Source: Hippasteria phrygiana (lineage: Eukaryota > Echinodermata > Asteroidea > Valvatida > Goniasteridae). From it: 64,000 bases of DNA. The notes beneath the pieces are model-generated. The model saw only the letters and a list, made by a program, of their open reading frames with translations. It had not been told where the DNA came from and searched no databases. The DNA is taken from contig JAZGUH010000145.1 of the NCBI GenBank assembly GCA_037893225.1, positions 1,798,001-1,862,000 on the forward strand, in the 5' to 3' direction. The stretch's first letter is position 1. The number at the start of each line of letters is the position of its first letter. Position numbers and translations under genes: made by a program. Positions 1 through 10,776 of this stretch are shown piece by piece.

Positions 1-210
1 CTCGAAAGAATGCTCAGATAGTGAAATTGAATGATTATTTTTGATTATCTAATGACGATCTGCGCGATCATTCAATGTCAATCTAAATTGAATGAGCCAG
101 GCGTTAAAATGAACGAATACATGGTGAAATTGGCCGGGAAAACCTATATTAGGTAAATAAGAAAGATATCACTTTAAAGACAAATAAAAATTATGACATC
201 AGTTTTTGTT
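1..210. other. Left-edge sequence, no feature seen
   Basis: AT-rich sequence before the first minisatellite. No open frame, repeat or RNA gene could be supported here. Confidence 0.4.
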
Positions 211-1345
211 GGATGGTGTAGGACTGTCGGATCTCGCCTACACTGCACAAAAAGTCACTTCAATGATGTATGATGTTTTCCCCCGTGTGATATAGGATTC
301 CTGTATGACTTTTTTGTGCAGTGTAGGATGGTGTAGGACTGTCGGATCTCGCCTCCCCGAAATATCACTATATATTTGTACACACTTCAATGCTGTATGA
401 TGTTTTTCCCCCGTTTGTAGGATTCCTGTAGGACTTTTTTGTGCAGTGTAGGATGGTGTAGGACTGTCGGATCTCGCCTCCCCGAAATATCACTGTATAT
501 TTGTACACACTTCAATGCTGTATGATGTTTTTCCCCCGTTTGTAGGATTCCTGTAGGACTTTTTTGTGCAGTGTAGGATGGTGTAGGACTGTCGGATCTC
601 GCCTCTCCGAAATATCACTATATATTTGTACACACTTCAATGCTGTATGATGTTTTTCCCCCGTGTGTAGGATTCCTGTAGGACTTTTTTGTGCAGTGTA
701 GGATGGTGTAGGACTGTCGGATCTCGCCTCTCCGAAATATCACTATATATTTGTACACACTTCAATGCTGTATGATGTTTTTCCTCCGTGTGTAGGATTC
801 CTGTAGGACCTTTTGTGCAGTGTAGGATGGTGTAGGACTGTCGGATCTCGCCTCCCCGAAATATCACTATATATTTGTACACACTTCAATGCTGTATGAT
901 GTTTTCCCCCGTGTGTAGGATTCCTGTAGGACTTTTTTGTGCAGTGTAGGATGGTGTAGGACTGTCGGATCTTCCCTCTCCGAAATATCACTATATATTT
1001 GTACACACTTCAATGCTGTATGATGTTTTCCCCCGTGTGTAGGATTCCTGTAGGACTTTTTTGTGCAGTGTAGGATGGTGTAGGACTGTCGGATCTCGCC
1101 TCCCCGAAATATCACTATATATTTGTACACACTTCAATGCTGTATGATGTTTTTCCCCCGTGTGTAGGATTCCTGTAGGACCTTTTGTGCAGTGTAGGAT
1201 GGTGTAGGACTGTCGGATCTCGCCTCCCCGAAATATCACTATATATTTGTACACACTTTAATGCTGTATGATGTTTTCCCCCGTGTGTAGGATTCCTGTA
1301 GGACTTTTTTGTGCAGTGTAGGATGGTGTAGGACTGTCGGATCTC
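211..1345. repeat. Minisatellite, unit about 124 bp, about 9-10 copies
   Basis: Each unit starts near GATGGTGTAGGACTGTCGG and runs through ATATCACTATATATTTGTAC and TTCAATGCTGTATGATG to GGATTCCTGTAGGAC. The first copy is diverged; the later ones are nearly identical apart from 1-2 base indels in T and C runs. Because 124 is not a multiple of three, overlapping minus-strand ORFs of about 87 codons recur in staggered frames. They are by-products of the repeat, not genes. Degenerate partial units continue to about 1530. Confidence 0.95.
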
Positions 1346-1560
1346 GCCTCCCCGAAATGCTGTATGATGTTTTCCCCCTGTGTAGTGCAGGGTGTTGTGG
1401 GACTGCATGGAGATTCCCCCAGCAAATATAAATATAGCGGCGCCGTCTTTGCTTTTTACTTTGTGCACATTTCAATGGTGTAGGACTGTAGGAAGTGTAG
1501 GATCCTACAAAGTATACGGAGTGAAAAAAGCTGCCCCATATCCGGCAGGGTATACTTTTC
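1346..1560. repeat. Degenerate tail of the 124-bp minisatellite
   Basis: Pieces of the unit (GCTGTATGATGTTTTCCCCC, TTCAATGGTGTAGGACTG) recur out of order with deletions. This is the decayed edge of the array, abutting the inverted-repeat element that begins at 1564. Confidence 0.6.
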
Positions 1561-1563
1561 TCC

Positions 1564-2880
1564 TAGTGGAGTATCTATGGGGGACCCCCCGTGCACCCCC
1601 CCCCCCCCCAGAACTAATCCACACCAACTTTTTCTGGTGCGTTTTAAGGTCCTAAAACACATTTGGGATGTTAACAGTGAAAAAAACCCGATGCTCTGGC
1701 GATATCCAAGATGGCGGCCAATATGGCCGCCAAAAATGGTCAAAATTGGGAAAAGTCATATATCAGCCAAAAAATATGATAAAAACATTTTTTTTAATGT
1801 TAGATATATGTTTTTGACCCTTACAAATTCATTTCTGGTATTCTTGTTTTGCTTTCAGGCTTCAAATTCAAGATGGCGGCCAATATGGCCATCAAAAGTG
1901 GTCAAATTTAAGAAAAATCGTATATATCAGCAACAAATTATGATAAAGGCATATTAATTAAATGATTTGATATGTTTTTACCCTTACAAAATACTTCCAA
2001 GTATTCTTTTATTTTGCTACCATTCACCAAATTCAAAATGGCGGCCAATATGGATGCCAAAAAATGTCAAATTTGAGAAAAGGCATATATTGGCCAAAAA
2101 GGTAAGTGATGAGTGTAAGTAAAAGTTGACATTATGTATGCCTATTTGAAAGTCATTTTAAACTCATATCTGGCTTTTTCTGATTTGTAAAAAATGTTTA
2201 AAATTCAAGATTGTGGTCAAAATTACCGTAATAAATTAAAAGAATTACAAAATACATGTATCAGCAATATATTAAAATAACCATGAACAGTCACTTGATG
2301 TTTTGAAAGAGAAAATAATACATATGTATACCAATTCTTTAATATCTGGAGGTATCTCATAAAAAGGCTTAAGTAAAACCTATAGACATTTTATATTGCG
2401 ATTGTCCACCGCTTTAACACACACTTGGTAACACTACTGTTAAAGACAAAATAATATACCCATTATGTAATTTACAATTGGAGGTATCTCAAATAAAGGC
2501 AAAAGTTAAACCTATAGACATTTTATATAGCGATTGTCCACTGCTTTAACATACACTTGGTATTGTGAAAGGCAAAATAATATACCCATTATGTAATACA
2601 TCTGGAGGTACCTCAAATAAAAGCAAAAGTTAAACCTATAGACATTATATAATTATAGTGATTGTCTAACGCTTTAACACACACTGGGTATTGTGAAAGA
2701 CAAAATAATAAACCCATTCTGTAATACATCTGGAGGTATCTCAAATAAAGGCGAAACTTAAACCTATACACATTTTATATAGCGACTGTCCACCGCTTTC
2801 ACACTTGATATTTTGAAAGAGGAAAAGCATTGCAATATCTACATTTCATATAGAGATTGTCTACTGCTTTGAATATGACA
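1564..2880 (+). repeat. Left inverted arm
   Basis: Outer part carries three or four copies of a block around AAGATGGCGGCCAATATGG (near 1708, 1870, 2033). The inner part, from about 2320, is a tandem repeat. It pairs with 5225-6195 in opposite orientation. The open frame starting at 1577 has a mirror partner in the right arm and comes from the repeat. Confidence 0.85.
2320..2860. repeat. About 120-bp tandem repeat in the left arm, 4 or more copies
   Basis: Each unit contains ATCTGGAGGTATCTCA, AAACCTATAGACATTTTATA, GCGATTGTCCACCGCTTTAA and AAAGACAAAATAATA. The same unit occurs two to three times in reverse orientation in the right arm (5225-5530), so the tandem array is part of the element. 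Confidence 0.85.
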
Positions 2881-2885
2881 TAGCA

Positions 2886-3206
2886 TTAGTCACTGTCATA
2901 GTCGTCAAGACCTGAACAGTCAGATTTATTTACATCATCTCCATCGATATCGACATCTTCGTCATTTGACGTTTCCTCCTCTGTGACTTCAGCCAGGATG
3001 TCTTCAAGACGGGATGGCATGACAGGTCCCTCTGACCACACTGGCTCAATGAAATCTCCACATCAGGTCCAGCCATTCTCTGTAGGGGGTGGAATTTCCG
3101 CATCAGTCCCACCAGATCCACCCTTGCATCCTTGGACAGGCACATTTCCACCACCTGTGACCAGCTAGGTTCTGGTGTCTCCGGAGCTGATTTCGGGAAG
3201 ATTCAG
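2886..3206 (-). pseudogene. C-terminal remnant of a transposon-encoded protein
   Basis: Read on the minus strand, one frame gives PSWSQVVEMCLSKDARVDL followed by a LMRKFHPLQRMAGPDV stretch. After a frameshift near 3063-3075 a second frame gives DFIEPVWSEGPVMPSRLEDI, then a very acidic tail (EEETSNDEDVDIDGDD) ending at a stop at 2886-2888. The Trp/Pro-rich segment with an acidic end looks like the C-terminus of a real protein rather than a chance ORF. It sits just inside the left arm, as expected for the element's own gene. I cannot name the family. It is truncated upstream at a stop near 3206. Confidence 0.6.
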
Positions 3207-3399
3207 CAGTTCACCCTTTCCTCCAGCAACCACGCCAAATCAAGAAACTCCGGAGTATCACAAAGCGCAAGACCAAGACCAGTCCCAGCCCTGCTTCCAC
3301 CCAGGTAATGGGATCACCTATATCCCCACTCCCACAGCCCCGACCCTGGCCATGGGATTTTCTATATCCCTCTACGCCCCCAACTCTCCAGCCGAATGA

Positions 3400-5165
3400 G
3401 ATGCTCTGTACCCTCCAACCTGCACCACACCAAACCCCACCTTCGCTCTCAAGAATCCTTCATCACCCGGCACATAGTCAACCTGAGCCAGCTTACCCTG
3501 TCCGCGGAAGAGACCTTGTCCCTTGTCCCTTGTCCCTCGATCATCCCCTGTAGAAGAGATCATCCAACACACCGAACCCACCCTCTGCCATCTTGACAAG
3601 CATGCTGCCGATGAGATCCGTCTGCAGATCAATCAAGCCCTCCGGAAACACAAACCAACCAAGCCTAACATCTCCAGACAAGACCGGTCAGCCATCACAT
3701 CACTGCACTAAGACAAGTCCATCCACATTCTTCGAGAGGACAAGGGTAATGCCACTGTCGACAGGGCCGAGTATGACCGCAAGGTGGCAGACATCCTCAA
3801 CTCGGACTGCCGTGAAATCCGGAAAGACCCTACACCATCCATCGAGAGGAGGCTGCAAGGCAAGCGTCTTTCTCTCCAGCGTTCCGGCAACATCTCTCAG
3901 TTTGAGCAGACCGCCATCGCCACAGCAGATCGCCATCGCCACAGCAGATCACAGACCTAGGGTTTGGCTCCTGTACATTGACACCTTTATCATCTGGCAG
4001 CACGGAAAGTATAACCTTTGGCTTTTCTTGGAACACCTCAACGGGCTTCACAGCAGCATCCAGTTCACCATGGAACAAGAAAGAGATGGCAACATCTCAT
4101 TTCTTGATGTTGAGGTGTCCAGAAAGCAGGACGGCAGTCTTACCCGCAGTGTCTACCGCAAACCCACCCAAACCGACAGATACCTCCACAGCAGTTCCTT
4201 CCATCACCCCAAGATCAAGACTTCCATCAACTGGGCCCTCGTCCGCAGGGCATACAACGTCTGCGACAAGGAACATCAAACCCAGGAACTCCATCACGTC
4301 ACCACAGCACTGCAACGCAACGGATACAAGCCCAGCCAAGTCAAGACACAAGACCCCAGATCCACCCCCGGCCAAAGGGTCGCCTGTACCCAAAGCCAAC
4401 TAGTTAGGGTCCCTAGTCCTGTTACTCTCCCCTACTTAGGCAGTACTTCACATCAAATCCAGCGCATCCTCCACAAGCATGGGATTCGAGTCTACAGCCC
4501 CCATAAAGATCCAGAATCTGCTGACTTCGCACAAGGACCGGTCAGACCCAGAGCGCAGGCCAGGAGTGTACAAGATCCCCTGCCAATGTGGCAAAGTGTA
4601 CATCGGCGAGACTGGCAGGGACCTCCCCACCAGACTCAATGAACACAAAGCCCATGGCAGAAAAGGAGACTGAGAAATCATCCATAGTCAAACACTCCCA
4701 CACCGAAGACCATCAGATCAACTGGAGCCAGGCCGAACTCATCACCAGCATCGAACGCTGGTACCCCTGCCGCATCAGAGAAGCCATTGAAATCTTCAAG
4801 CACAACACGGTTCCCCAAGACATCGGTTTCTCCATCAGCGACATCTGGGGCCCCATCCTTACCTCCCAGTCCAATGGGTCTCCTATACCCTAGGATAACT
4901 TGCATGTAGTTCTCCAGCCTATGGGTCCCATATACCCTTGGCAACCTCCCCCTTCGCACCCTTCCTTCAGAATGACACGCCTCAATGATCATCCAGCATC
5001 CCCAAGCCCTGCAGGAGTTTGCATCCTTCTCACGCTTAAATCGCTTCTAGACACCATATAAGCCCGCTTCACCGTTGGAATCCCTCAGTCTCTTGACGAC
5101 GGGCAGAGCATACTGTCCGTAACGTTGATGAGTTCCCTCCGGTTCTTTTCAGAACACAAACTCAC
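3400..5165 (+). pseudogene. Penelope-like retroelement, internally deleted and frameshifted
   Basis: Three fragments lie in order but in different frames. Frame 1 (about 3523-3955, one in-frame stop at 3709) carries IHILREDKGNATV and RAEYDRKVADIL, an N-terminal motif of Penelope-like proteins. Frame 2 (about 3961-4400) gives the RT end, WLLYIDTFIIW then NISFLDVEVSRK and SVYRKPTQTDRYLHSSS. Frame 3 (4479-4673) carries a GIY-YIG endonuclease start (GVYKIPCQCGKVYIGETGR), continued in frame 1 (4588-4893). The palm section before YIDT is missing and the catalytic second Asp is replaced by Thr, so RT should be inactive. Confidence 0.88.
5085..5130 (+). other. Penelope-type terminal hairpin, hammerhead-like core
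   Basis: CTTGACGA is followed by a CGGGCA / TGTCCG stem with an 8-nt loop, then TAACG. The position just downstream of the Penelope endonuclease remnant, and the order CUGANGA-like, stem, GAAAC-like, match the hammerhead motifs known from Penelope-like elements. The core is mutated, so activity is doubtful. Confidence 0.45.
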
Positions 5166-5224
5166 AAAAGAGATTTAATACATGGTTCTACCGCAAACCA
5201 GTTACCTTAGGTTTAAGTTTGCCT

Positions 5225-6195
5225 CTATTTGAGATAGCTCCAGATGTATTACAGAATGGGTTTATTATTTTGTCTTTCACAATGCCAAGAGTGTGTTAAA
5301 GCAGTGGACAATCGCTATATAAAATGTCAAATACTTTTGCCCTTATTTGAGATACCTCCAGATGTAAATTACATGGGTACAAAATGTATATTAATTTGTC
5401 TTACAGTACCAAGTGAGTGTGTGTGTGTTAAAGCGGTTGACAATCGCTATATAAAATGTCTATAGATTTACTTTAGCCTTTTTGTGAGATACCTCCAGAT
5501 ATTAAAGAATTGGTATTATTATCTCTTTCACAACAGCAAGTGAGTGCTCATGGTTATTTTAATATATTGCCGATACATGTATTTTGTATTTCTTTGGTCA
5601 TTTTGACCGCAATCTTGAATTTTAAACATGTTTACAAATCATTTTACTTATACTCATCACTTACCTTTTTGGCCAATATATGACTTTTCTCAAATTTGAC
5701 CATTTTTGGCATCCATATTGGCCGCCATCTTGAATTTGGTACATGATAGCAAAATAAAAGAATACTTGAAAGTATTTTGTAAGGGTAAAAACATATCAAA
5801 TCATTTCATTCATGCCATTATCATACTTTTTGGCTGATAAATACGATTTTTCTCAAATGTTACCACTTTTGCTGGCCATATTGGCCGCCATCTTGAATTT
5901 GAAGCATGATAGCAAAACGAGAATACCAGAAATGAATTTGTAAGGGTCAGAAACATATATCTAACAATTATATTTGTGCTTTTATCATATTTTTTGGCTG
6001 ATATATGACTTTTCCCAATTTTGACCATTTTTGGCGGCCATATTGGCCGCCATCTTGGATATCGCCAGAGCATCGGGTTTTTTTCACTGTTAACATCCCA
6101 AATGTGTTTAAGGACCTTAAAACACACCAGAAAAAGTTGGTGTGGATTAGTTCTGGGGGGGGGTGCACGGGGGGTCCCCCATAGATACTCAACTA
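5225..6195 (-). repeat. Right inverted arm
   Basis: This is the reverse complement of the left arm, shorter by about 300 bp because it holds fewer inner tandem units. The outer end reads GATACTCAACTA at 6184-6195. The minus-strand ORF here mirrors the plus-strand ORF at 1577 nearly residue for residue, which shows the arms are homologous. Confidence 0.85.
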
Positions 6196-6234
6196 TCCCC
6201 TCTGGAAAAAAAATCCTGGCGACGCACAAATCAA

Positions 6235-6271
6235 ATCATGGAGGAAGGACTAACAGTCCTTCCTCCATGAT
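6235..6271. repeat. Perfect 17-bp hairpin
   Basis: ATCATGGAGGAAGGACT (6235-6251), loop AAC, then the exact reverse complement (6255-6271). It lies 40 bp outside the right arm of the inverted-repeat element. No T run follows, so a terminator reading is not supported. Confidence 0.9.
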
Positions 6272-8340
6272 CAAATCAACAAAATGACAGTGGTGCAAAA
6301 AAAACAAGCATGTGGGGACACAAACACGCAGAAAGAATTAATGACCAACTCGAGAGTGGCAATTTAATTCTTTTGAAATTAATTATTCAGATGATTAGCC
6401 TTTAATATGAATCTGCGCTTTATTATTCCAACGGTAGAGGGCGGCAATCTACTTCAACCGCAAGTTCGCGCGACGCGACCGGCCCACCATGCCCACCATG
6501 CCCACCACTTGTTGCCATGCGAGGCGCTATAGTATATAGCCGAGGGGTGATCGTTCCCCCAAAAAGTCAGGCTTTGGATGATGGTCTACGTGCGAAGAGT
6601 TTTTGCATTATTTTAGCACACCTAAATGACTTCAAAGTGATGGAACGGTTGACAATTAGTGTTACATAGCCGGAACTTTTAAAGGTAGGATTTGATGGAG
6701 TTTTCTGCTGCTTTTTCCGTCTTCATTTCTTCAGTCACGGTACGGGGGAGTGAAGTTGTGTGACGTGGGTCATGTGGGTTATGGGGAGTGCAGTGATGTA
6801 GGCCTTCTTTAGGCTGCAGGTACCGAAAAATAACGGAATGGGTCAGGAACAGAAATATCCGACAACATATCCACCATGTTCATCTGTTTGTGTTCAAAGT
6901 TATATGTTATAAACACAAGGAACAACCTTTTTAAAAGTTCAACTTTAATTCAACTTTTCAAGGCTTTTAACTCAGTGGAAATGTTTGTGCAAAATAAGGG
7001 AAGAAACTTGGGCGATTATGTAGTGTGGCCCCTCTTTAGTTTTGATCAAATTAAGAGTCAAGGGTATTTTTTCTCATTCCAAAATGACTTTTTCAACCTA
7101 AAGCAGACTTCTCTTAATTCTATTAACATCGTTTTTTTGGTAATTTTGAATAGTTTATTGTGGTAGAAAATGCAATTTTCTTACGCGCTTTACGGCAGTT
7201 GCCATGCAAATCAATGCAGTTTTGTGTGTTTACAGTACGTCGCGGTGATCGCCATTTCTATTTTCGCGTTGCGTTTTGTTGTCCTCATCGCCGTTTTACC
7301 CCAAAACTTCCCTCAAAAACTAAAACCCTGCCCTTTATCTACGGCATACCTGTTGGTTTGTAATGTCGCTAACTTGTTTGGCAATTCCAATAACCTAAAA
7401 GTGGATTTTTGTTCCCTGATAGGGAACAGGGCCCTACACTACACAATCGCCCTTATTCCTCCATGGTCTACTGTGTACTCAATTGATATCAGTGTATCAG
7501 GGGTGTTTATTTTCGAATAATTTAGTAAATTAGTAGGCTATTCACGTATGTTGACGTATATTGCGGGTGTATCAGTTTAGTTTATTCACAGGCTGGTATG
7601 CTGCACTCGCACAGTATAAGCCGTTGCCCGGATCGGGTGTTTTGTGGCTACAGCTTCGAATTTGGCTAATATTGACACTTGACAGGCTACGGTGAAGAGC
7701 CGTAGCCATTGATAATAATGTCTGTGAGATAGTCTTACATCGGGATGCAACAAGGCGTGTTGCCAAAATACTGCACAAATGCTATGACAACACGAACCAT
7801 TCAAATTGTCTCTTATCGGGGTTTTCTGTTAGATGCATCCCAGAAATTTGCACAAGAAGTATCCCAAGATACACATTATACAATCAGACGTGCAAAGGTT
7901 TTTTAAAGTAATATTGAGTGATTTCTTTGTAACATTGTCAGGTAAAGTCGGAAGTAGATAGGATGGCATATTTATATAGTGATTGGTATCGATATGATTA
8001 AAAGCTATTGAATTATGCACTATTTGAAAATCACCGGGATCGCTGGTTTAGGTAATCAATTGCTGCTACACCGGGTTTGAACTCGTGAATTTGACCAAAA
8101 AAAACTTTTAGCTTCACTTCAATGGGATTCGCATTCTTGTAAAAACACCGCTTCCAAAGAATCTCCTGAAAACTATGACAGCAACTGAGAAAATCAACGG
8201 ATAAATTACGCAACACCATTATGCCTGTTCAAATGCAAATAAGCACCTCATTGCTTAAAAAAAGAAACTGATCTGACGTCACTTGTACAACACTAAGGGT
8301 AAACTGTATCTGCAGAATGAGCAAAACTAAGTCACAGTTG
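6272..8340. other. Gene-free stretch, GC-richer patch at 6450-6600
   Basis: No coding exon could be supported. 6450-6600 is richer in CpG than its surroundings and includes a triplicated CCCACCATG-type motif. It could be a promoter or 5' exon, but nothing ties it to a gene. The rest is AT-rich with short chance ORFs. Confidence 0.35.
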
Positions 8341-8354
8341 GCGGAGGAAACATA

Positions 8355-8715
8355 CATGTACGTGTATTCGATTATTTGAAACTTTCTTTGACCGAATATT
8401 CGATACTAGCCGATCAAGTTTTTCATGCGTCAGCTGCAACTGCATGCCGCGCGGCCGCGCCGATAGAAGCACGGTGATGTTTTACGTACTGTGATCGATA
8501 TAATGGACCGCCCAATCAACATTTTTTGCCTGCGCCTGTTGTATAAAGATCATTACGCGTACGTACATTGTATAACGTTCTGATAAACAAGAAACTGAAC
8601 TACAGCCTACCTCTTTGCAGTAATTATTTTATAAATGTCAAGGGTTTTAAAGATGGGAACAATAAATAAACCTCCCTCCACAAAAAGAAACCGTCGACAA
8701 AAAGTGGCATTTGAC
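8355..8715 (-). mobile_element. Truncated hAT-like MITE copy
   Basis: The interior matches the three complete copies (GCCGATCAAGTTTTTCA, GTTTTACGTA, AGGGTTTTAAAGATGGGAAC, GGCATTTGACAC) but lacks clean ends. It lies immediately upstream of the complete copy at 8744, in the same orientation. Confidence 0.7.
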
Positions 8716-8743
8716 ACCAGGGCTTGAAATGAACGACGGCCAG

Positions 8744-9140
8744 TAGGGCTGTTCATTTTCAAATAATTTACTATTCGAATATTCGAAACTCGCCGATCAA
8801 GTTTTTCAGTGCATGCCACACCGGTAAAAAAAAACATTGCACGTAAAAGCACGCCGGTGTTTTACGTATGGCAATTGATATTATGAACCGTTCAAACAGC
8901 ATTTTGCATGCCCCTGTTGTATCAAGGGTTTTACCGACAGGAACAATAAACTTCCGTCCACAAAAAATTGCGATTGACAAAAATGCGGCATTTGACACTG
9001 CTCAGCGCTGTAACTTTTCTATTAAAATAGCATCAGAGTCATATCTGTACGTGCATATATTTTCGAATATTCGAACTGGCAAAATGGTATTTAAATATTC
9101 GCTTGACGATCGAATATTCGGTATATTCGGGACAGCCCTA
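8744..9140 (-). mobile_element. hAT-like MITE, copy 1
   Basis: Begins TAGGGCTGT and ends ACAGCCCTA. Flanks are ACGGCCAG (8736-8743) and ACAGCCAG (9141-9148), an 8-bp target duplication with one difference. The interior is rich in ATTCGAATATTCGA palindromes. The 8-bp duplication and TAGGG ends fit the hAT superfamily. It encodes no transposase; the 165-codon ORF at 8868 crosses the element edge and is not a gene. Confidence 0.85.
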
Positions 9141-9480
9141 ACAGCCAGTGCCATCGTTGCCTTCTTTACTCTGGCCGAGGTGCCCCACAAAAAATCTCCG
9201 TTTTCACAGCCAGTTTTGCCTTGCCCCATATTTACCTTGGCTGTCCTGCCTTTTTTGCAAAAACATCTATTAGTAGTATTACAGCCACTACAATCCTTGA
9301 TTTTGGTGGAGGGTATGTCTGTGCTCTTTCTGAGAAAAGAACAAAAAGTTATTTACTTGGAATGAGACCTTGAACAAAAAATCCGCTCACGTTTACAAAA
9401 AGTAGGTTTTTGAAAATTTGAAAATTCTAGAAGAAAAAATAATTGTTGAAGATAGAAGAACATGATCAGTATATCTTTAA

Positions 9481-9569
9481 CCCATTTTCGGCCCGACGGA
9501 ACTTGAAAGTCCCAGCCCAATAGTTAACGTAAAATTCAGTGTAAGAAAACTAATTTGGGCATGAAAGGG
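9481..9569. mobile_element. 89-bp TTAA-flanked mini-element
   Basis: TTAA at 9477-9480 and 9570-9573 flank CCCATTTTCGG ... GCATGAAAGGG. Short inverted ends starting CCC with TTAA duplication fit piggyBac or Kolobok type non-autonomous elements. Confidence 0.6.
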
Positions 9570-9640
9570 TTAAATTAAATCTTCTCAAAAATGGCTGTAG
9601 AATTTTTGGAAAGCCAAAATTGTGGTGTACTTAGGCTGCA

Positions 9641-10330
9641 GAAATGTAGTCGAGTCCATCACAAGTTCATGCAAGTCCATCACAAGCCCTCTAGTCCTAA
9701 TTCCAATCACAAGCTATTCAAATGAACTTTGACAAAGGATTCCTTTGTCATGGTTCATGCAGTTACTTGTGAATGGCTTACGAAAGGACTTATGAAAGGA
9801 CTTCTGACTGGACTTGCGAAAGGACTTGCGAAAGGACTTGCGAAAGGTCTTGCGAAAGGTCTTGCGAAAGGTCTTGCGAAAGGTCTTGCGAAAGGTCTTG
9901 CGAAAGGTCTTGCGAAAGGTCTTGCGAAAGGTCTTGCGAAAGGTCTTGCGAAAGGTCTTGCGAAAGGACTTGCGAAAGGACTTGCGAAAGGACTTGCGAA
10001 AGGACTTGCGAAAGGACTTGCGAAAGGACTTGCGAAAGGACTTGCGAAAGGACTTGCGAAAGGACTTGCGAAAGGACTTGCGAAAGGACTTGCGAAGGTC
10101 TTGCGAAAGGTCTTGCGAAAGGTCTTGCGAAAGGTCTTGCGAAAGGACTTGCGAAAGGACTTGCGAAAGGACTTGCGAAAGGACTTGCGAAAGGACTTGC
10201 GAAAGGACTTGCGAAAGGACTTGCGAAAGGACTTGCGAAAGGACTTGCGAAAGGACTTGCGAAAGGACTTGCGAAAGGACTTGCGAAAGGACTTGCGAAA
10301 GGACTTGCGAAAGGACTTGCGAAACATCGG
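9641..10330 (-). mobile_element. MITE with greatly expanded internal 12-bp array
   Basis: The left end TGTAGTCGAGTCCATCACAAG and the segment through GACAAAGGATTCCTTTGTCA match, in reverse orientation, the MITEs at 54931-55178 and 61468-61718. Beyond that the internal 12-bp unit is expanded to about 46 copies. The expected far end (GGACTCGACTACA type) is absent; the array stops at CGAAACATCGGGAG. Confidence 0.8.
9776..10325. repeat. 12-bp minisatellite (ACTTGCGAAAGG), about 46 copies
   Basis: The unit occurs as ACTTGCGAAAGG and TCTTGCGAAAGG, grouped in blocks: A-type, about ten T-type, A-type, four T-type, A-type. One 1-bp deletion (TGCGAAGG) lies near 10095. None of the unit's six frames has a stop and 12 is a multiple of three, so ORFs of 190-241 codons appear in five frames on both strands. 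They are artefacts. Confidence 0.97.
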
Positions 10331-10351
10331 GAGATTTTCCTGTTACTTTAA

Positions 10352-10450
10352 AAATAAATAACCCTAACCCCCTAGGCATTTTTACTACATGTACACTATG
10401 TACAAATGTAGGTGTCCTCAACCTGTGAAAATCCAACACTGTGCAGTATG
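10352..10450. mobile_element. Fragment of a CCCTAACC-ended TTAA MITE
   Basis: AATAACCCTAACCCCCTAGGC, then TTTTACTA and AAATCCAACACTGTG, match the left half of the TTAA-flanked element at 14440-14652. The right end is missing, cut by the CAGGG element that begins at 10452. Confidence 0.5.
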
Positions 10451-10451
10451 T

Positions 10452-10772
10452 CAGGGTTTCCCCTTAACTTTTTTTTTCACTGGCCGGCCGGACTTGTTAG
10501 TTGGACTTTTAACTAGTCCGCCAGCATTTTCACTGGTCCACTTCTTTTTCAAGATGTTTTTTAATTATGAGGTGGTAGAAAAAGCTCCATAAAAAATGAT
10601 ACTTAAAATAAATGGAACAGCCTTATTTTAGCTGGCATAATTTTCTGTGCGCGTTCCTTTGGCTATGCATGCACTATACCATGGAGTATTTTAACTGGCC
10701 TGCCGGACTTTTTGGAGAGGGTTTTAACTAGTCCGCCACCATTTTAACTGGCACTTTTAAGGGCGAACCCTG
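10452..10772. mobile_element. CAGGG-ended MITE
   Basis: Ends CAGGGTTTCCCCTTAA and TTAAGGGCGAACCCTG are inverted. The interior repeats a TTTTAACTAGTCCGCCA block twice. CAGGG ends are common in hAT elements, but the flanking 8-mers do not match well, so the superfamily is uncertain. Confidence 0.7.
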
Positions 10773-10776
10773 CATG

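Larger units (their letters stand above)
1564..6195. mobile_element. DNA element with about 1 kb inverted terminal arms
   Basis: The left end (TAGTGGAGTATCTATGGGG) and the reverse complement of the right end (TAGTTGAGTATCTATGGGG) match. The match then continues for about 1 kb: a C/G run, a block containing AAGATGGCGGCCAATATGG repeated several times, and an inner tandem repeat. Left arm is about 1564-2880, right arm about 5225-6195. Inside lie a minus-strand protein remnant (2886-3206) and a broken Penelope element. Long inverted arms with internal tandem repeats recall foldback elements (FB in Drosophila, TU in sea urchin). An alternative is a cut-and-paste transposon with long TIRs that received a Penelope insertion. 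I see no convincing target-site duplication. Confidence 0.85.

Noticed and set aside
637..1475. Series of minus-strand ORFs of about 87 codons with the same peptide
   Set aside because: They are produced by the 124-bp tandem repeat in rotating frames; no exon structure or domain is present.
8868..9365. 165-codon ORF on the + strand
   Set aside because: It starts inside a hAT-like MITE and runs across its right end and target duplication into flanking DNA; no domain.
9714..10439. Long ORFs of 190-241 codons encoding LAKG, RKSF and SQVL type repeat proteins
   Set aside because: They arise in five frames on both strands because the 12-bp unit has no stop in any frame. No start context, flanking exon or protein family supports them.
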